Positions 26,577 through 35,340 are shown, counted from the first letter of the stretch. The stretch: DNA of 52,975 nt from Anaerolineaceae bacterium UBA3924 (GCA_002385985.1 DGEO01000008.1:61062-114036); one strand, 5' to 3'. Numbers and translations: made by a program. Notes: generated from the sequence alone by a model not told the origin.

Positions 26577-27337
26577 GCTTCCTCTCCGTGCCTTGCCGGT
26601 GATTCCGGGCTGGCGGACCAGAGCTGCTGGCCTCCGCCGGACTGCCAGTAGGCGCGGATGGCTTCGTCCGCTTCCTGATCGCTGCTCCACCAGGTGCTGA
26701 TCTGCGAGCGGTACGCCTTGACAGCGTGCTGCCAGGCTCGCAGGCCCTTCGCGGAGACCGGCGTGGCCTGCGGAATGCCGTGCAAGAGTTGGTCCGGGTT
26801 GGATCCCGGCTCCACCGCATAGGGATAATCTGCATAATACAGCAGCGGCAGGCCCAGGGATTCCGCAGCGGCGCGCACGATGCGGTGGTCCATGTGGCCG
26901 CCAAGGGTCAGCGGGACGGCAATGCGGTCGAAGGCCGGCAGGTCACGGGCGAGCACGGCCTGAATCTCCGCCACCAGCCCGCTTTCGTCGGGGTGGACCG
27001 GCTGGAACAGGTCATCGTTTTCGGTGATGACCGGCTGGCCGGTGACCGGCGAACGCCGGTAGACGCAGTCCGGGAAGTGTGAATGGACCGCCACTGCCCC
27101 GGCTCGCCGGCAGGCCTCCAGGTCTTCTTCCCGCCGCGCACGGGGGGCGTCATGGCCCAGTCCCCAGCGCCTGTGGAGGTCCCGGGCGAAGGGAGGCAGG
27201 GACGTGGGCGGGTCACCGGCGAACAGCGTCCAGATGGTGACCCGGTGACCTGCCCGGACCTGGTCGGCGATCAGCCCGCCGCAGGAGAGAATGGCGTCGT
27301 CGAGATGGGGGGAGAGATACACCCATAATTCCGGCAT
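26573..27337 (-). CDS. PIG-L family deacetylase
   Basis: A 254-residue zinc-dependent amidase of the PIG-L/LmbE family, which removes acetyl groups from N-acetylglucosamine-type substrates (for example in glycolipid or small-thiol synthesis). The metal-binding signature is YLSPHLDDAILSCGG at about residues 6-20 (the family (P/A)HPDD is PHLDD here), and the second metal site is GGHMDHRIV at about 152-160. The start at 27337 follows GGAGGAG, and upstream codons to 27436 are unlikely because they cover the promoter. It is the first gene of the nine-gene cluster; the substrate is unknown. Confidence 0.88.
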   Translation of the reverse strand: MPELWVYLSPHLDDAILSCGGLIADQVRAGHRVTIWTLFAGDPPTSLPPFARDLHRRWGLGHDAPRARREEDLEACRRAGAVAVHSHFPDCVYRRSPVTGQPVITENDDLFQPVHPDESGLVAEIQAVLARDLPAFDRIAVPLTLGGHMDHRIVRAAAESLGLPLLYYADYPYAVEPGSNPDQLLHGIPQATPVSAKGLRAWQHAVKAYRSQISTWWSSDQEADEAIRAYWQSGGGQQLWSASPESPARHGEEA

Positions 27338-27360
27338 TGCTGCTAGCTCCTCCAGTCCCC

Positions 27361-27430
27361 ATTGTATCACCCGGCACAGCCTTAACCGGCCGGAGAAGGC
27401 CGGGTTCTGCCTGGACGGGTATGCTACAAT
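27361..27430. promoter_or_regulatory. Divergent promoters: nine-gene cluster (minus) and small orphan gene (plus)
   Basis: Minus: extended -10 TGA-TACAAT (-10 at 27361-27366), giving a roughly 17-nt leader with GGAGGAG for PIG-L. Plus: extended -10 TGC-TACAAT (-10 at 27425-27430). No strong -35 is seen for either, as expected for extended -10 promoters. Confidence 0.5.
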
Positions 27431-27474
27431 GAGCACAGACCGGCTGGTTTTTTTATGTTTCCCTGAGGTGCAGC

Positions 27475-27783
27475 ATGTCCCTGTTTGGTTCCCTGTTCAG
27501 GCGTCCGCCTTACCCGGCAGAACGCCGGGCTGAGGTGGAAAAGATGATCGCCGATCTGATCCGCATCGGCAAGACGGATGATTTCCTCTCCGAGCGGCCG
27601 GGCGGGCCGTTCAACGTCCAGAACCGCCACATCCAGGCCAGAGAGATCGGCGCGCGGCTGCACCAGATCGGCGGGGAGGAGCTGATGGAGTTCGCCCTGA
27701 ACAGGGTTCGCAAGGCACTGGGGCAGAATCTGGCCGATCACCTCTCGTACGCCTGGGCGGAAATCGGCCGCTGGGTGCCCTGA
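27475..27783 (+). CDS. Small hypothetical protein
   Basis: A 102-residue soluble, mixed-charge protein beginning MSLFGSLFRRPPYPAERRAE. Helical segments include EVEKMIADLIRIG, HIQAREIGARLHQIGG and EELMEFALNRVRKALG. No known domain. A GAGG ribosome site lies 8 nt before the ATG and an extended -10 box at 27425. It is expressed divergently from the nine-gene cluster and lies 144 nt before the ABC transporter operon. Confidence 0.65.
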   Translation: MSLFGSLFRRPPYPAERRAEVEKMIADLIRIGKTDDFLSERPGGPFNVQNRHIQAREIGARLHQIGGEELMEFALNRVRKALGQNLADHLSYAWAEIGRWVP

Positions 27784-27843
27784 CCTCTCTCCGCCGCTGC
27801 CGTTAGGGAAAATCCCCACAAAATTCAAGGCAATTCCCCATTG

Positions 27844-27893
27844 TTCCCCTCGAGGGTCTGCTTTAAGGTTATTGCAGGCCATATCGAGGGGAA
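27844..27893. repeat. 10-bp inverted repeat upstream of ABC operon
   Basis: Perfect 10-bp arms TTCCCCTCGA (27844-27853) and TCGAGGGGAA (27884-27893) are separated by 30 nt and followed by TTTT. It could be an operator for the operon starting at 27928 or a weak terminator of the 102-residue gene. The promoter of the ABC operon was not identified with confidence. Confidence 0.45.
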
Positions 27894-27927
27894 TTTTGAT
27901 TAATGGTGCAGTGAACAGGAACGGGAA

Positions 27928-28947
27928 ATGACAGAACAGAGTGTAAGTGTTGAAGCGGCGGGCAGCGTAAAAGAGTTTGACGCCACCCGGGAAGCTGTGG
28001 TGCAGGCCCACAACCTGACCAAGCGGTTTGACGACCTGGTGGCGGTGCAGGATTTGAGTTTTGAAATCGAGCCGGGGGTGATTTTCGGGCTGATCGGCCC
28101 GAGCGGCTCCGGGAAAACGACCACGGTGCGCATGCTGACCGGCATCTTCCCGCCCACGGAGGGGGATGTGACCGTGCTGGGGTATCACCCGCGGGACTTC
28201 CCGCGCAGCATCCGGGAGAAGATCGGGTACATGCCCCAGCATTTCTTTCTCTACCCGCAGCTGACCGTGTGGGAGAACATGAACTTCATGGCCTCGCTGT
28301 ACGGGATGAACCTGTTCCGGCGCAAGATACTGGGCGAGCTGCTGGAGTTTGTAGAGCTCAACGGGCATGAAAGGAAGAAGGTGGGTGATCTTTCGGGGGG
28401 CATGAAGCGCCGCCTGAGCCTGGCGGCCACGCTTGTCCAGAACCCGACGCTGATCTTTCTGGACGAGCCGACCGCCGGGATCGACCCGGTGCTGCGGCGC
28501 AAGTTCTGGTCTCACTTTCAGGGGCTGAAAGAGCAGGGCAAGACCATGGTGGTGACCACCCAGTACGTGGGCGAGGTGGCCTACTGCGACCTGGTCGGGG
28601 TCATGGACCAGGGCCGCATGATCATGCTGGATACGCCCGCCGGCATCCGCCACCGGACCTACGGGGGAGAGATGATTGACATCGTGACCGTTGATCCGCT
28701 CGATTACAGCCAGGTGGCGGAGCTGGAGCGGCAGGCGGATGTTAAACAGCGCCTGCTGCTTGAAGGGAACCATGTGCGGGTGCTGGTGGAAGAAGCCAGC
28801 GAGTCCATGCCCGAACTGCTGCGCTGGCTGCAGGACCGCGGCATCGAGGTCCAGACCATGGAAGAGTACCTGCCGCCGTTTGACGATGTCTTCGTCGATC
28901 TGATTCAGAACGTTGACGTGATCCACCAGAAGGAAAACAATGTCTAG
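27928..28947 (+). CDS. ABC transporter ATP-binding protein (ABC-2 type)
   Basis: A 339-residue ATPase that powers an exporter with the permease encoded next. Walker A GPSGSGKTTT starts at residue 57, the signature LSGGMKRRL at about 155, and Walker B LIFLDEPTAG has Asp179. The C-terminal extension of about 100 residues is typical of ABC-2 (DrrA/CcmA-like) ATPases. The last codons overlap the permease gene by 8 nt. The substrate is unknown; drugs, lipids or polysaccharides are common for this class. No convincing ribosome site precedes the ATG. Confidence 0.95.
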   Translation: MTEQSVSVEAAGSVKEFDATREAVVQAHNLTKRFDDLVAVQDLSFEIEPGVIFGLIGPSGSGKTTTVRMLTGIFPPTEGDVTVLGYHPRDFPRSIREKIGYMPQHFFLYPQLTVWENMNFMASLYGMNLFRRKILGELLEFVELNGHERKKVGDLSGGMKRRLSLAATLVQNPTLIFLDEPTAGIDPVLRRKFWSHFQGLKEQGKTMVVTTQYVGEVAYCDLVGVMDQGRMIMLDTPAGIRHRTYGGEMIDIVTVDPLDYSQVAELERQADVKQRLLLEGNHVRVLVEEASESMPELLRWLQDRGIEVQTMEEYLPPFDDVFVDLIQNVDVIHQKENNV

Positions 28948-30475
28948 CATTTTCCGCTCATTGATCCGCATCTCCTCCTTTTTCCGGAAAGAGGTCGTCG
29001 AAGTCATTCGCCAGCCCCGGCTGGTGCTGACCCTGATCCTGGGGCCGTTCCTGATCCTGCTGCTGTTTGGGGTCGGCTACCGCAACGAGCCGAGGGTGGT
29101 GGAGGCCGTCTTTGTCGTCGAGCCGAACAGCAACCTGATCGACTCAATCGAAGAATACGCTTCATCCCTGGGCGAGCAGCTGGTATATTCCGGCACGCTG
29201 CCCGATGCGCAGACGGCCATCGACCGGCTGTGGCGCGGTGAGGTCGATCTGGTGGTCATCGCCCCGACGCGGCCCGAGGACTCCATCCGCAATGACCAGC
29301 CGGCCATTTTCCAGCTCTATCACAACGAAATTGACCCTGCCCAGGAGGCTTACCTGCGGTCTCTCGGCCAGATTTACATCGACGAGGTCAACCGCAGGGT
29401 GATCAGCCAGCTGGCGCTCCAGGCGCAGACGGACTCCGCCACCGTGCGGGAAGACATCGCTTCCGCTCGGGAGAACGCCGCCCAGATGCGCCAGGCGCTG
29501 GAAGTGGGCAACGTGGCCCTCGCCCGCGAGCGGCAGCGCGATCTGGCGCAGAACCTGTCGAGCGCCAACGACAACGTCGGGCCGAAGGCGATTTTGCTGG
29601 ATGCGATCGAGCGCGAGACGGGGACGAACAACCCGGCCGAGTCGGTGGCCGGGCTGCTGGGGGCGCTGATTGCGCTGCAGGAAAGCCCCGCGGTCATTGA
29701 CAACCCGGTCGAGAACCAGCCCTCGTACGATGCGGAAATTGCCGAGCTGCGCGAAACCGAAGAGGAGCTGGCGGATATCGAGGAAATGCTGGCCCAGTTC
29801 GACGCCATTTCGCCGGACACCATGGTGCGGCCCTTCCGCAGCGAGCTGACCTCCATCGCGCCCACCTCCACCGCCGACCCGATGAACTTCTACGCCCCGG
29901 CGGTGATCGCGCTGCTGCTGCAGCACATGGCAGTGACCTTCGGAGCCCTGTCGCTGGTCCGCGAGCGGCTCTCAGGAACGATGGAGCTGTTTCGCGTCTC
30001 GCCGATCGCCAGCGGTGAGGCGCTGATCGGCAAATACCTGAGCTACCTGCTCTTCGGGCTGGTCATGGGGGCAGTGCTCTTCCTGCTGATGTATTACCTG
30101 CTGCGGGTTCCGCTGCTGGGCACCTGGTGGAGTTTCGGCCTGGTGGTGCTGGCCCTGCTGTTCACCTCGCTGGGGCTGGGGTTCATCATTTCCCTCCTGG
30201 CAGAGACCGAAAGCCAGGCGGTGCAGCTTTCGATGATCAGCCTGCTGGTGGCGGTGTTCTTCAGCGGCCTGTTCCTGGACCTGCGCTACCTGATCCAGCC
30301 TGTTCAGGTGGTCTCCTGGCTGACCCCGGCCACCTACGGCACGCACATGCTGCAGAATGTGATGCTGCGCGGGTACGGGGTCGAGGTTCTGTACATGACC
30401 GGACTGCTCATCCTGGGAGGTGCCTTCTTTATGGTTGGATGGATCCTGCTGCAGCGCCAGATGCGCCTGGGTTAA
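28940..30475 (+). CDS. ABC-2 type transporter permease
   Basis: A 511-residue permease. The first membrane helix (about residues 26-45) is followed by a large extracytoplasmic domain of about 270 residues rich in Gln, Glu and Arg with helical stretches (coiled-coil-like around 160-220 and 260-290), then five more helices (about 315-505) as in ABC-2 membrane proteins. The motif LVRERLSGTMELFRVSPI near residue 340 is the typical ABC-2 coupling helix region. It overlaps its ATPase partner by 8 nt, with AGGA before the ATG. Confidence 0.92.
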   Translation: MSSIFRSLIRISSFFRKEVVEVIRQPRLVLTLILGPFLILLLFGVGYRNEPRVVEAVFVVEPNSNLIDSIEEYASSLGEQLVYSGTLPDAQTAIDRLWRGEVDLVVIAPTRPEDSIRNDQPAIFQLYHNEIDPAQEAYLRSLGQIYIDEVNRRVISQLALQAQTDSATVREDIASARENAAQMRQALEVGNVALARERQRDLAQNLSSANDNVGPKAILLDAIERETGTNNPAESVAGLLGALIALQESPAVIDNPVENQPSYDAEIAELRETEEELADIEEMLAQFDAISPDTMVRPFRSELTSIAPTSTADPMNFYAPAVIALLLQHMAVTFGALSLVRERLSGTMELFRVSPIASGEALIGKYLSYLLFGLVMGAVLFLLMYYLLRVPLLGTWWSFGLVVLALLFTSLGLGFIISLLAETESQAVQLSMISLLVAVFFSGLFLDLRYLIQPVQVVSWLTPATYGTHMLQNVMLRGYGVEVLYMTGLLILGGAFFMVGWILLQRQMRLG

Positions 30476-30508
30476 TCCCCGGCGGACTGTCCTGGAGACC
30501 CTTCCACA

Positions 30509-31783
30509 ATGGAAAAACCTCTGCCGAATTTCGCCGATTGGACCCCCCGACAGGTGGTGGTCGCCACCCTGGTGGTGGTCGGGATCCTGATCACCTTCTA
30601 CCTGCTGTTCTACTTCCGGCTGGTGCTGTTTGCGCTGTTCACCGCCATCCTGCTCAGCACGGCGGTCCGGCCGGTGAGTGAGTGGCTTCAGAGCCGGGGG
30701 CTGTCGCGCCCGCTGAGCGTTACATTGATTTTCCTGGTGGCGCTGGTCGGGCTGGTGGCCTTCGTGATCGGGCTGGTGCCTATCTTCGGCGAGTCCGGGG
30801 TGCGGTTGACGCAGAGCGTGCGCATGTTCTACAGCGACTTCCGCGTGGCCATGATCGAATCGCCAAGCGCGCTGGTGCGCCAGTTTGCCTACACCCTGCC
30901 CTGGACGCTGTCAACCCAGATTTCTCCGGCGGCGTCCCAGGCGACCGGGCAGCAGGCCTTCACCCAGACGCTTTCCATCGTCGGCCAGGTGATCCAGACC
31001 GTTTTCCTGATCCTGGCCATCCTGCTGCTGACCTTCTTCTGGGCGCTGGAGCGGGAAAAGAACATCCGCACCGTGCTGCTGCTGGTTCCCAGCGGGCGGC
31101 GGCAGGCCGTGCAGGATTTCTACATGGAAATTGAGCACGCCACCGGGGCCTACCTGCGGGGAGTCTTCCTGCTGTGTATTGTCATCGGCGTGGTGGCGCT
31201 GGTCGCTTACCTGATCATCGGCCTGCCCAACGCATTGTTCCTCGGCCTGACAGCCGGGATTCTGGAAGCCGTGCCCATGATCGGGCCGTTCCTGGGGGCG
31301 GTGCCGGCGGTGGTGGTGGCGATTAGCTACGATCCTTCCAAGGTCATCTGGGTGGTGCTTTCAGTGATCATCATCCAGGCGCTGGAGAACTACCTGCTGG
31401 TCCCGCGCATCATGAAGCAGGTGACCGGGGTGAACGCCTTTGTTACACTGCTGGCGCTGGCCGCCTTCGGCTCTCTCTTTGGCCTGGCCGGGGCGTTGAT
31501 GGCCATCCCGGTGGCCGTGGTGGTCCAGATAATCCTGCAGCGCTTCCTGCTGGATCCCAATCAGGCGGCGCGCAACGTACCGGAAGGCCGCGATTACACC
31601 AGTAAACTGCGCTACGAGGCCACTGAGCTGATGACCGACATCCGCAAGCAGGTGCGCCACAAGGAGAGCGAGGTGGGCCGCCGCAGCGATGAACTGGAAG
31701 AGGCGATCGAGCTGCTCGCCCAGGATCTGGACGCCATCCTGGAGACGCTGCCGCCCATCAGTGAAGAGGAGGTGAACGGATGA
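30509..31783 (+). CDS. AI-2E family transporter (1)
   Basis: A 424-residue member of the AI-2 exporter (formerly PerM/UPF0118) family. It has paired N-terminal helices, then an extracytoplasmic segment, and the conserved C-terminal membrane half containing GAYLRGVFLLCIVIGVV, GILEAVPMIGPFLGAVPA (near residues 250-267) and LVPRIMKQVTGVNAFVTLLAL. A charged helical tail of about 75 residues (to the C-terminus, RKQVRHKESEVGRR) is cytoplasmic. Family members export signals, ions or other small molecules; the substrate here is unknown. The next gene is a paralogue that overlaps it by 4 nt. Confidence 0.9.
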   Translation: MEKPLPNFADWTPRQVVVATLVVVGILITFYLLFYFRLVLFALFTAILLSTAVRPVSEWLQSRGLSRPLSVTLIFLVALVGLVAFVIGLVPIFGESGVRLTQSVRMFYSDFRVAMIESPSALVRQFAYTLPWTLSTQISPAASQATGQQAFTQTLSIVGQVIQTVFLILAILLLTFFWALEREKNIRTVLLLVPSGRRQAVQDFYMEIEHATGAYLRGVFLLCIVIGVVALVAYLIIGLPNALFLGLTAGILEAVPMIGPFLGAVPAVVVAISYDPSKVIWVVLSVIIIQALENYLLVPRIMKQVTGVNAFVTLLALAAFGSLFGLAGALMAIPVAVVVQIILQRFLLDPNQAARNVPEGRDYTSKLRYEATELMTDIRKQVRHKESEVGRRSDELEEAIELLAQDLDAILETLPPISEEEVNG

Positions 31784-33024
31784 GAAAGCTGGCACGTAAT
31801 GTGGCCATCATCCTGCTGACCCTCTCTGTGCTGTGGCTGCTGTGGGAGTTCCGCGGCGCGCTGGTGCTGTTCCTGCTCTCTCTGTGGTTCACCGCCACCG
31901 TCCGGCCGCTGGTGCAGCGCCTGATCAACAACGGCCTGCCGCGGGTGATCGCCATTATGATGATCTATTTTGTAGGCCTGGCGACGGCGGCGGGGCTGTT
32001 CATCACTATCAGCCCGTCCTGGCTGAGCGAGCTGGAGACCCTGAGCGACCGCTTTGTCAACCAGTACACCGCCATCTGGCAAAGCTGGCCGGAAGGCAGC
32101 CCGCTGGAGAAGGCCATGATCGCCTGGCTGCCCGAGCCGAACGAGCTGTTCAGCGTGGTCTCCTTGGACACCGGTAACCCCATCGCTTCGGGTGTGCTGG
32201 GGTTTTTCACCGGGTCCTTCGCGGTCATCGGCCAGCTGTTCATCGCCCTGATCCTGAGCATCTACTGGACGGCCGACCGGGTGCGCTTCGAGCGGCTGTG
32301 GCTGTCTCTGCTCCCGGCGGAGGCCCGCGTGCGGGCGCGGACCATCTACAGGGACGTGGAGGACGGCGTGGGAGCTTACACCCGCAGCGAACTGGCGCAG
32401 AGCCTGGCGGTCGGTTTTCTGCTCTGGATCGGGTTCTTGCTGATGGGCCTGCCCTACCCCACGCTGCTGGCGATGGTCGGCGCTGTGGCCTGGCTGATCC
32501 CCTGGGTGGGGATTGTGGTCACCCTGGCGCTGGCGTTTACTGCCGGTCTGTCGGTGAGCCTGCTGCTGGGGCTGCTGGCGGCGGTTTTTTCGCTGGCGGT
32601 AATGGTGGCTACCCGCCTGGTGCTGGAGCCGATGCTGTTCCGCCGCGAATACCGCAGCTCGCTGCTGACCATCCTTCTCATTATCGCCCTGGGAGGGACG
32701 CTGGGGCTGATCGGCATCGTGATCGCCCCGCCCCTGGCGGCAGCCATCCAGATGGCCGGCCGGCACATGATGCTGCAGCCGTCTGCGGCGGCGCTGTCGC
32801 AGGAGTCGCTGGAGAAGATCCTTCAGCTGGAGCAGCACCAGCAGCGTCTGCGTGAATACCTGGAGGAGATGGAGGAGGGGCCTTCGCCGCAGATTGAGAA
32901 CATTCTGGAGCGGCTGAACCACCTGGTCGCGCGAGCCAAGGAGGTTCTGGAGGTGCAGCCGGATATGGAGGACGCCGGCAGCCGGGAAGGAACGCCGCCC
33001 GCGCCGGGAAGGCTGGGTACTTAG
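31780..33024 (+). CDS. AI-2E family transporter (2)
   Basis: A 414-residue paralogue of the preceding gene with the same layout: paired N-terminal helices (IILLTLSVLWLLWEF; GALVLFLLSLWFTATVRPL), an external segment with SWLSELETLSDRF, a C-terminal helical bundle containing GAYTRSELAQSLAVGF and AWLIPWVGIVVTLALAF, and a Gln/Glu-rich cytoplasmic tail with coiled-coil character (LQLEQHQQRLREYLEEMEEG). The ATGA overlap with its neighbour implies coupled expression and possibly a hetero-oligomer. Confidence 0.88.
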   Translation: MRKLARNVAIILLTLSVLWLLWEFRGALVLFLLSLWFTATVRPLVQRLINNGLPRVIAIMMIYFVGLATAAGLFITISPSWLSELETLSDRFVNQYTAIWQSWPEGSPLEKAMIAWLPEPNELFSVVSLDTGNPIASGVLGFFTGSFAVIGQLFIALILSIYWTADRVRFERLWLSLLPAEARVRARTIYRDVEDGVGAYTRSELAQSLAVGFLLWIGFLLMGLPYPTLLAMVGAVAWLIPWVGIVVTLALAFTAGLSVSLLLGLLAAVFSLAVMVATRLVLEPMLFRREYRSSLLTILLIIALGGTLGLIGIVIAPPLAAAIQMAGRHMMLQPSAAALSQESLEKILQLEQHQQRLREYLEEMEEGPSPQIENILERLNHLVARAKEVLEVQPDMEDAGSREGTPPAPGRLGT

Positions 33025-33045
33025 CCCGATGGGCAGGGAGGGAGT

Positions 33046-34230
33046 ATGACCGATCGTCATGCCAGTATTCTGACTGCGAGTGAAATCCGCGAACTGGTTC
33101 GCTATGAACATCCGCTCTGCCTGACGATATTTATGCCTACCGAGACGGCTGGCGCGGAGATCCAGCAGAATCCCCTTCGCCTGAAGAATCTGATTGACGA
33201 AGCCAGGGAACTGCTGGCGGAGCGCCGCCTGCCGTCCGGTGAAATCCAGGCGATGCTCGCCCCGCTGGAGGATCTGCTGACCGACCTTCTCTTCTGGCAG
33301 CACCAGAGTACCTGCTTCGCGGCCTTTCTCAGCCCGGAAGGGGCGCAGACCTTCCGTCTGCCGGTCCAATGCGAAAGCTCGGTCATCCTGGGGCCGCGCT
33401 ATCACATCCTGCCGCTGTTCTCGCTGCTGCAGGGTGATGGGCTGTTCTACATGCTGGCGCTGGAGCTGAACCAGGTGCGCCTGTTCCAGGCCACCCGGTA
33501 CTCAGTCACTGAGGTGGACCTGGGGGACACGCCGGCCAGTCTGGAAGACTTTCTAGGGCCGGAGGAGTTCCAGCGGCATGTGCAGTGGCATTCGGGAGCG
33601 CCCGGCCGCAGCGGCAGGCGGGATGCGCTGTATCACGGCGTGGGGCCGGGCGATGATATACACGAAAAAAAGGACATCATGCGCTTCTTCCACGCCCTGG
33701 ACAAAGGCCTGGCCCGCTTTTTTCAGGAAGAGTCTCACCCGCTGGTCCTGATCGGTGTAGAATATCTACATCCCATGTATAAGGAAGCAAACACGTATCC
33801 CAATTTACTGGACAGGGGCGTCAGCGGAAGTCCGAAGATGAAAGAGGGTAAAGATTTGTTTGCGGAAGCCTGGGAACTGGTCCGGCCGCAGTTTGACCGG
33901 GAGCGCAGAGAAGACCTGGAGTCATATGCGAACCTTTCGGCTACCGACCAGACATCGACCGATTTACACAGGATCCTGGCGGGAGCGCATTACGGCCGGT
34001 TGGCGGCCTTGTTCGTGACCCGCGGGACCCGGCAGTGGGGCCGTTACAACCCGGAAACAAACGAGCTCATCCTGCACGAGGAGAGAAAACCGGATTCAGA
34101 AGAACTGGTCAACCTGGCGGCGGCGCGGGCCTTCCAAATGGGGGGCCGGGTATATCTGGTGGACACCGGCGAATCTCCCGGGGGAGCGCCGCTGGCAGCC
34201 ACGTTCCGATACCCGGAGCCTGCATTGTGA
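33046..34230 (+). CDS. baeRF family protein (bacterial eRF1-like)
   Basis: A 394-residue protein resembling baeRF family 3, the bacterial/archaeal relatives of release factor eRF1. Visible conserved parts: TIFMPTETAGAEIQQNPLRLKNLI at the N-terminus (about 28-51), LLFWQHQSTCFAAFLS near 84-99, RFLPL-type PRYHILPLFSLLQGDGLFYMLAL near 120-142, and PLVLIGVEYLHPMYKEANTY near 238-257. The C-terminal third carries the last eRF1-like domain. The GGQ motif of true release factors is not seen, so peptide release is unlikely. Proposed roles for baeRFs are in stalled or hibernating ribosomes; its function here is inference. A GGAGGGAG site precedes the ATG. Confidence 0.82.
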   Translation: MTDRHASILTASEIRELVRYEHPLCLTIFMPTETAGAEIQQNPLRLKNLIDEARELLAERRLPSGEIQAMLAPLEDLLTDLLFWQHQSTCFAAFLSPEGAQTFRLPVQCESSVILGPRYHILPLFSLLQGDGLFYMLALELNQVRLFQATRYSVTEVDLGDTPASLEDFLGPEEFQRHVQWHSGAPGRSGRRDALYHGVGPGDDIHEKKDIMRFFHALDKGLARFFQEESHPLVLIGVEYLHPMYKEANTYPNLLDRGVSGSPKMKEGKDLFAEAWELVRPQFDRERREDLESYANLSATDQTSTDLHRILAGAHYGRLAALFVTRGTRQWGRYNPETNELILHEERKPDSEELVNLAAARAFQMGGRVYLVDTGESPGGAPLAATFRYPEPAL

Positions 34231-34240
34231 TCGAGGATGT

Positions 34241-35236
34241 ATGACTTTTTCATGGAAAGAGTTTCGTCAACGAATCCACGCTGAATACACCGAGCCGCAG
34301 CCGGAAAATGGAGCTGAAGGAATGGAAGAGCCGGCCCAAAAGAAGAAAGTGTTCCTGGTAGATAATCCGGTCTCCGGCACGACGGACTCCTTTATCCGCC
34401 GGGAAGCCTTCCTGCAGCATTTCGAGGAACACCAGTGGGCCTGCGAGGTGTACGAAACCACACCGGATGAAACCGTGTCGGATGCCGTCCGCCGGGCCAT
34501 TGCCGGCGGTGTGGACCTGGTGGTGGCCTGCGGCGGGGACGGGACCGTGGCGGCCGTGGCCAGCGGGATGATCGACACCGGCGTGCCGCTGGCCATCATC
34601 CCTGCGGGAACGGGAAACATCCTGGCCCGCGATCTCGGCATTCCGCTGCGCTTCGAGCGTGCCCTGGAGCTGATCACCGGCGACCATGAGGTGATCAACC
34701 TGGACGCCATGCAGGTGAAGGACCAGGTGTACGTACTCAACCTGGGCGTGGGGGTTAGCTCGAACATCATGGCCAAGACGGACCGGGAGCAGAAGCGCCG
34801 CTTTGGCATGCTGGCCTACATCTGGAACGGGCTGGGCCAGCTGACCGGGTTCCGCCTGAGCTCCTTTGCTGTGCAGGTGGACGACAAGTTCTTCAACCTG
34901 CGCGCCTCGGAAATCATGGTGGTCAACAGCAGCATTGTCGGTATTCAGCATGTGCCCAACACCGTCGACATCGATCCCACCGATGGCTCGCTGGACGTGT
35001 GCATCTTCCGGGCGCGGACGCTGTGGGACCTGGTGGTGCTGACCTTCAATGTGCTGCTGGGGCGCAAGGAAAGGAGCGTCGGGCTGCGCTGTGCCAAAGC
35101 CACGAAGCGGATCACGATTCGCTCCGCACGCCGGCTGGTGGTTCAGGCGGACGGCGAGATCATCGGGGAGACCCCGGTGGAGATCAAGGTGCTGTCAGGG
35201 GCACTGCGGGTGATCGTTCCGCCGCGATCGGCGTGA
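34241..35236 (+). CDS. Diacylglycerol kinase-family lipid kinase
   Basis: A 331-residue lipid kinase of the YegS/BmrU type that phosphorylates a lipid hydroxyl using ATP. An N-terminal extension of about 28 residues leads to KVFLVDNPVSG, then VVACGGDGTVAAVASG near residues 88-103 (the GGDGT nucleotide motif) and IIPAGTGNILARDLGIPL near 118-135. The C-terminal beta-rich domain contains RITIRSARRLVVQADGEIIGETPVE, as in bacterial DAGKs. It follows the baeRF gene by 10 nt. The start may be ATG 34241 behind GAGG or the internal Met at 34322. Confidence 0.9.
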   Translation: MTFSWKEFRQRIHAEYTEPQPENGAEGMEEPAQKKKVFLVDNPVSGTTDSFIRREAFLQHFEEHQWACEVYETTPDETVSDAVRRAIAGGVDLVVACGGDGTVAAVASGMIDTGVPLAIIPAGTGNILARDLGIPLRFERALELITGDHEVINLDAMQVKDQVYVLNLGVGVSSNIMAKTDREQKRRFGMLAYIWNGLGQLTGFRLSSFAVQVDDKFFNLRASEIMVVNSSIVGIQHVPNTVDIDPTDGSLDVCIFRARTLWDLVVLTFNVLLGRKERSVGLRCAKATKRITIRSARRLVVQADGEIIGETPVEIKVLSGALRVIVPPRSA

Positions 35237-35305
35237 GACCTTCGTTTGATACGCCCGCTGGAGCCTTTTTGCGACCAATCGATCCATATTGGGATCGATT
35301 TTCTC

Positions 35306-35334
35306 TTGACAGCGCCGGAGAATCCTTATAGACT
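35306..35334 (+). promoter_or_regulatory. Promoter of riboswitch/P-type ATPase transcript
   Basis: A perfect TTGACA (35306-35311) is followed at 17 nt by TAGACT (35329-35334), or at 15 nt by the overlapping TATAGA. Transcription is predicted to start at about 35341, just at the riboswitch. Confidence 0.8.
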
Positions 35335-35340
35335 AAAGTC

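Noticed and set aside
26305..26904. N-terminal extension of the DUF6754 gene
   Set aside because: It overlaps the 90-aa and PIG-L genes in another frame and has no homologous-looking sequence; the ATG at 26304 overlaps the upstream stop as TGATG.
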